Shown here: positions 60,601 to 64,000 of the stretch, piece after piece
How the letters are laid out: every line of letters begins with the position of its first letter
How positions within the stretch are numbered: the stretch's first letter is position 1
Assembly (NCBI GenBank): GCA_036897095.1
Contig: JAYMSP010000197.1
Location: 1 to 64,000, forward strand
Direction: 5' to 3'
DNA length: 64,000 bases
Source of the DNA: Plantago elongata
Lineage: Eukaryota > Streptophyta > Magnoliopsida > Lamiales > Plantaginaceae
Translations under genes and position numbers: made by a program
Notes under the pieces: generated by a model
Told to the model about the DNA's origin: nothing
What the model saw: only the letters and a program-made list of their open reading frames with translations
The model's database searches: none

Positions 60601-61370
60601 AATATTATCAATCTATAACTGAAAGAATCTCTTCACTTTATTTGTTGCGTAAGTTAACTTAGACCAACTTAAAATAAGTAATTGATATGTAAACGTAAAT
60701 CTTTTACTATACTTATAAGGTGTGAGGTGTCTACATCATTTAGTAGTTTAAGGAGTTATGCGAGATAAATATAATTATAAATGTATAATATTTTTAAAAG
60801 AACGACGGAATATAAATACTTATGTGTAAAAATGAAATACATAGACATGTAATGTCTTGAGTCTTGTTAATGGGTACAATACATACCCACCCAAAAATTA
60901 AAAGTCCAAGGCAACCCAGAAGCCATTAGCATATCTAAACAATTGTAGCTTGATTTATTTGCCTGAACCCAATCAACAACCACAACGTTCAATTAGACTA
61001 ATCATATTCATCATATTTTAAAGTGTTTTCAATTCATTTAGAAAATATATTTTGGACTGCATTTGTAAAAATTCTGAATGAGTGTTGCGTGTGGTGTGAA
61101 GTCGTGAGCGGAGAAAATTTAAAATAACGTTTTTTAGTAGCCGGTTGCTGGAGAATAGGAAAGAAGTGCTAAACAAAGTGAAATGGTGAAGGACACTTTA
61201 ACGAGTGAAATGACACTTTAACATGATAATTAAAGACTTATTTTTATTATTTTAAATAGAGAAGAAATGTTAAATAAATTGTAAAAGTGAAACGACACCT
61301 TTTAAAAATGTAATGAAACTTTAACATGATAATAAAAGACTTATTATATTGTTTAATTCCGGAAGCGTTA
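57698..61370. other. AT-rich intergenic DNA downstream of the RBOH array
   Basis: The 3' UTR of copy C is followed by about 3.6 kb without a supported gene. Frames at 58385-58570 (+), 59392-59649 (+) and 59967-60155 (-) are short and show no secure similarity. A local direct repeat with CTTTAACATGATAATTAAAGACTT-like units is seen near 61213 and 61318. Confidence 0.4.
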
Positions 61371-61611
61371 CTCCCCCAGCAGATAAATGTCTTGTTTTTA
61401 CGACCGTCGTGGTCAACAAACTTTAATTTCAACTATTAATTAATTATAAATTTAAAATAATCAAATAAATTGTGTAATGAAATTTTAATTATATAATTTA
61501 ATCGAATATTATAGTACCATCACATACAATTTAAGATTAGTTTATAATCATAATTGAAGTTTGTTGATCCTAACCAGTTAAAACATCACAATTCATATGA
61601 GATGGAGGAAG
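61371..61611. mobile_element. Stowaway-like MITE with subterminal inverted repeats
   Basis: TA flanks both ends (61369-61370 and 61612-61613). The left end is CTCCCCCAGC and the right end in reverse complement is CTTCCTCCATC. About 45 bases in, both arms share TCAACAAACTT followed by T/C and AATT (left GTGGTCAACAAACTTTAATT, right complement AGGATCAACAAACTTCAATT). The 241-base length and AT-rich centre fit the family. Confidence 0.65.
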
Positions 61612-62643
61612 TATTTGACTATCAATTAATTGGATAAATAATTGCCTATAAATATTAAACTATGGAGAAAACATCTTGCAAAAAGCTCGCTCGATCATAT
61701 ATCGTAATAGCCTAACAGGTCAGTCTGACTCATCTTGTAATGGTTTAATTTATAGATGTGGTGTATTATCTCTAGACTCATTTTATAATGGTTTCAGATA
61801 AAAATTAACTTCTTTTTTATCAAAACAATTGATATACAGTGGCTGTTTGAATGGATATTTGAGTGGGTATTTGGATGGATTTTGATGAAAATTATATTTG
61901 GATGGACATTTGAGTGGGGTATTTTAAATATATTTAGGTCAAATTTCATCGAGCCAAATGGGAGATATTCAAATCCCCATCCAAACACCCCATAATGATT
62001 GTAAGATATGTTATTCACAATAATCTCAGATTCATACCATATTAATATTTAAAAACTACTAACTTCCGACATGTACTAGGGACTGAATTATTTTCCAATG
62101 ATAAACAAACTCTTCGTGAATTTTGAGGTGAAAATTAGAAAACAGAAGTTAAATGGAGTAGGAAAAAAGTTGTAGGAGTTAAATGCACATTCTGACAATT
62201 TAGGAAAAACACATTTAGTAGTGATCGATTGAGTAATGAGAAAGGGTAGGGTAAATAGACAACACAATGATAAAGATGAAACAGTAAATTAACAGTGAGA
62301 AACTGAATCAATACTGCAAATATTAGACAATTCAGCACATTTTGAAAGCCTACAGACACGTAACAGAACACACACAACACAGATTTCCAAGATACCAGCT
62401 AGCTTGCGAACACGATGACTTTCTTAGTCTACTTAATCCTATTACACTGCAGTGCATAAATTAACTAATAATATCTTCCATTTTAAACCCAAACCCGAAT
62501 ACTCTTTATTTCACTACACGTATACGTAACAAATATTACAGATTCGTATCATTTTTATTTGAATTACAAATGATACGAAACTGTTATATTTGCTACTTAC
62601 GTGTCGCGAGCACTTATGAATTATGAATGCCATTAAACTATAT
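61612..62643. other. Intergenic DNA, includes the WOX gene 3' UTR
   Basis: No supported gene. A region of repeated TGGATGGA/ATTTGAGTGG words lies at 61845-61920, with a partly inverse stretch CCCATCCAAACACCCC at 61976-61991. This could be a small inverted-repeat element, but the ends are not clear. Confidence 0.35.
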
Positions 62644-64000
62644 TTAAACTGCTTGAGGAGTGGTTGAGAATTCGGATTTCAGAGGAAAGAGCTCTAGGGT
62701 TTGCAGAGGCCTATCGTTGCAATGTGGGAGGCTAACGTGATCCGCCTCTAGGGTTCTGGTCTTAGTCCAATCTGTTGGAATTTCCATTCTCCAATTCTCA
62801 TTCTTTAGTGCAGCCTCAAAAGATCCAGCAGCCTATAGACAAAGCACACAATATTTGCTTAGCTAATTTTGATTGTAAAAAGAAAATGTAAAAACCAAAG
62901 AATTGATCAAGTTAAAAAGAAAATGTAAAACCAAAGAACAATAATACTACTAAAGAACTTGATCAATTTATGAGAACCCCAACAATTTGGTAATGAATTT
63001 CAATTGTACATTGATCTAAAAATATCTGCAGAAATATGTAAGAAATAGGGTAAGAATTTATTTAATTAATATTCCATGTTATAGATATTATCCAGTGGAC
63101 GTACTGTATGTCTGTATTGCAGAATGTACAATGTATCATTTTGCTGAGATTGGCTGACGTATTCTTATGCAGTTCTTGTCTCATGTAGGCCACAATTATA
63201 TTTACCAGATAATATTAATAATATATACTCCGCCCACAATAAATCAGAGCGTTAAACCTGAATCCCTATATGATTAAAACTCAACTTAAAATTACTCCAA
63301 ATTAACAACAATGCAGAGAAAATTGTTATATCATATGGTATATATAACTTTTTTCATATAAAATTAAAAAACCTATGATTCATGACTAGAAAAATCCTTT
63401 TGTATCTTGCATTTATATGACATATGACATTCTAGAGTTTTTCTTTATAGCATTTTCAATCTTTTACTATGATCATGACAAGAAAAATTATAGACAAAAT
63501 AACCAGTATACTTTCTTTTTAAGAAGAAAATCAAAATACATTCACACCGAATAATTAGTTAAGTAATCAACATCTAATTACCTGAGGATTAAGGGTTTGA
63601 TCATGAGCTGAAAAAGAATGAGTGGCAGTGAACTGGTGAAGAAAATTACTTGGGCCAGGATTGAAGTAGTGAAGGTTAAGAGGGTAAATTGGTGAAGTGA
63701 AATCTTGGTGGTGTGGTAATTGTGGGTACAAATTAGCAGCAGCAGGAGCTGCAGAAGGAAGAGGAGGAGTATTGTACAATGTGGTCATATGGTGTTGGAA
63801 AAGTTGGTGATGGTGCATTTGCTTGGCAAGTTTCTTCCTCATCTTCTGCCTATCCCTCGCCTTATGGTTCTGGAACCAGTAGAACACATTCTTCCCTTGA
63901 ATCTTGCCGTAAAACGCTAAATGAGCCGTGATCTTCTGTATCTGGGAGGCGTTCGGTGTCCTTACGCCTCTCCGATACAGCTCCTCCAGTATCATCAGCT
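62644..64000 (-). CDS. WOX3: WUSCHEL-related homeobox protein, WOX3/PRESSED FLOWER type, partial
   Basis: Two exons are visible on the minus strand: 64000-63582 (entering from beyond the window) and 62832-62644, joined in phase 0. The first holds most of the homeodomain: [19 protein letters not shown], then [20 protein letters not shown] and [18 protein letters not shown]. The [11 protein letters not shown] and [12 protein letters not shown] wording fits WOX3/PRS better than WOX1, WOX2 or WOX4. Exon 2 ends with the WUS-box TLELFPL, the known repression and TOPLESS-recruiting motif, just before a short tail ([11 protein letters not shown]). His/Pro-rich sequence lies between. WOX3 proteins act in the nucleus in lateral organ margin growth. 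The N-terminal end and promoter lie outside the window. Confidence 0.92.

Overview
The window is nuclear DNA from a flowering plant, most likely a eudicot. It is AT-rich, its genes carry many short GT-AG introns, and every recognisable protein belongs to a land-plant family (WOX, CCT motif, type I MADS, RBOH, plant kinesin-5, ECA Ca2+-ATPase). tRNA-derived SINEs, MITEs and an insertion of plastid DNA fit this. I cannot name the species from the sequence alone.

Layout. The first 140 bases are the last exon of an ER-type Ca2+-ATPase (+). At 2.58-3.95 kb there is a decayed, unidentified coding region. A three-exon CCT-motif gene (-) lies at 8.7-10.0 kb. From 10 to 21.5 kb there is no supported host gene; this stretch holds SINEs, a long inverted-repeat element with paired CACGTG palindromes, an Emigrant-like MITE, a Stowaway-like end and a deleted PIF/Harbinger element. 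A 22-exon kinesin-5 gene (+, 22.2-28.7 kb) is convergent with an NFRKB-like INO80-complex subunit gene (-, 30.8-35.4 kb). Next come a mosaic plastid insertion (trnI-GAU, rpoC1 and 16S pieces, 36.2-36.6 kb), MITEs and a single-exon type I MADS gene (-, 38.2-39.0 kb).

The dominant feature is a head-to-tail array of three NADPH oxidase (RBOH) genes (+, 41.4-57.7 kb). Each has 14 coding exons with the same splice phases and an apparently intact frame (776, 780 and 821 residues). Their sequences resemble the pollen RBOHH/RBOHJ clade. The copies differ most in the regulatory N-terminus and in scattered conserved motifs, and which pair is most alike changes along the protein. The window ends inside a WOX3/PRESSED FLOWER-like homeobox gene (-).

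The genes do not form a functional unit, apart from the RBOH array, where duplicated enzymes may share or divide a role in producing extracellular superoxide under Ca2+ control. I found no clearly new biological system. The points most worth a second look are the divergence pattern within the RBOH array, the three-piece plastid mosaic, the long inverted-repeat element carrying G-boxes, and a GC-AG intron in the kinesin motor region.
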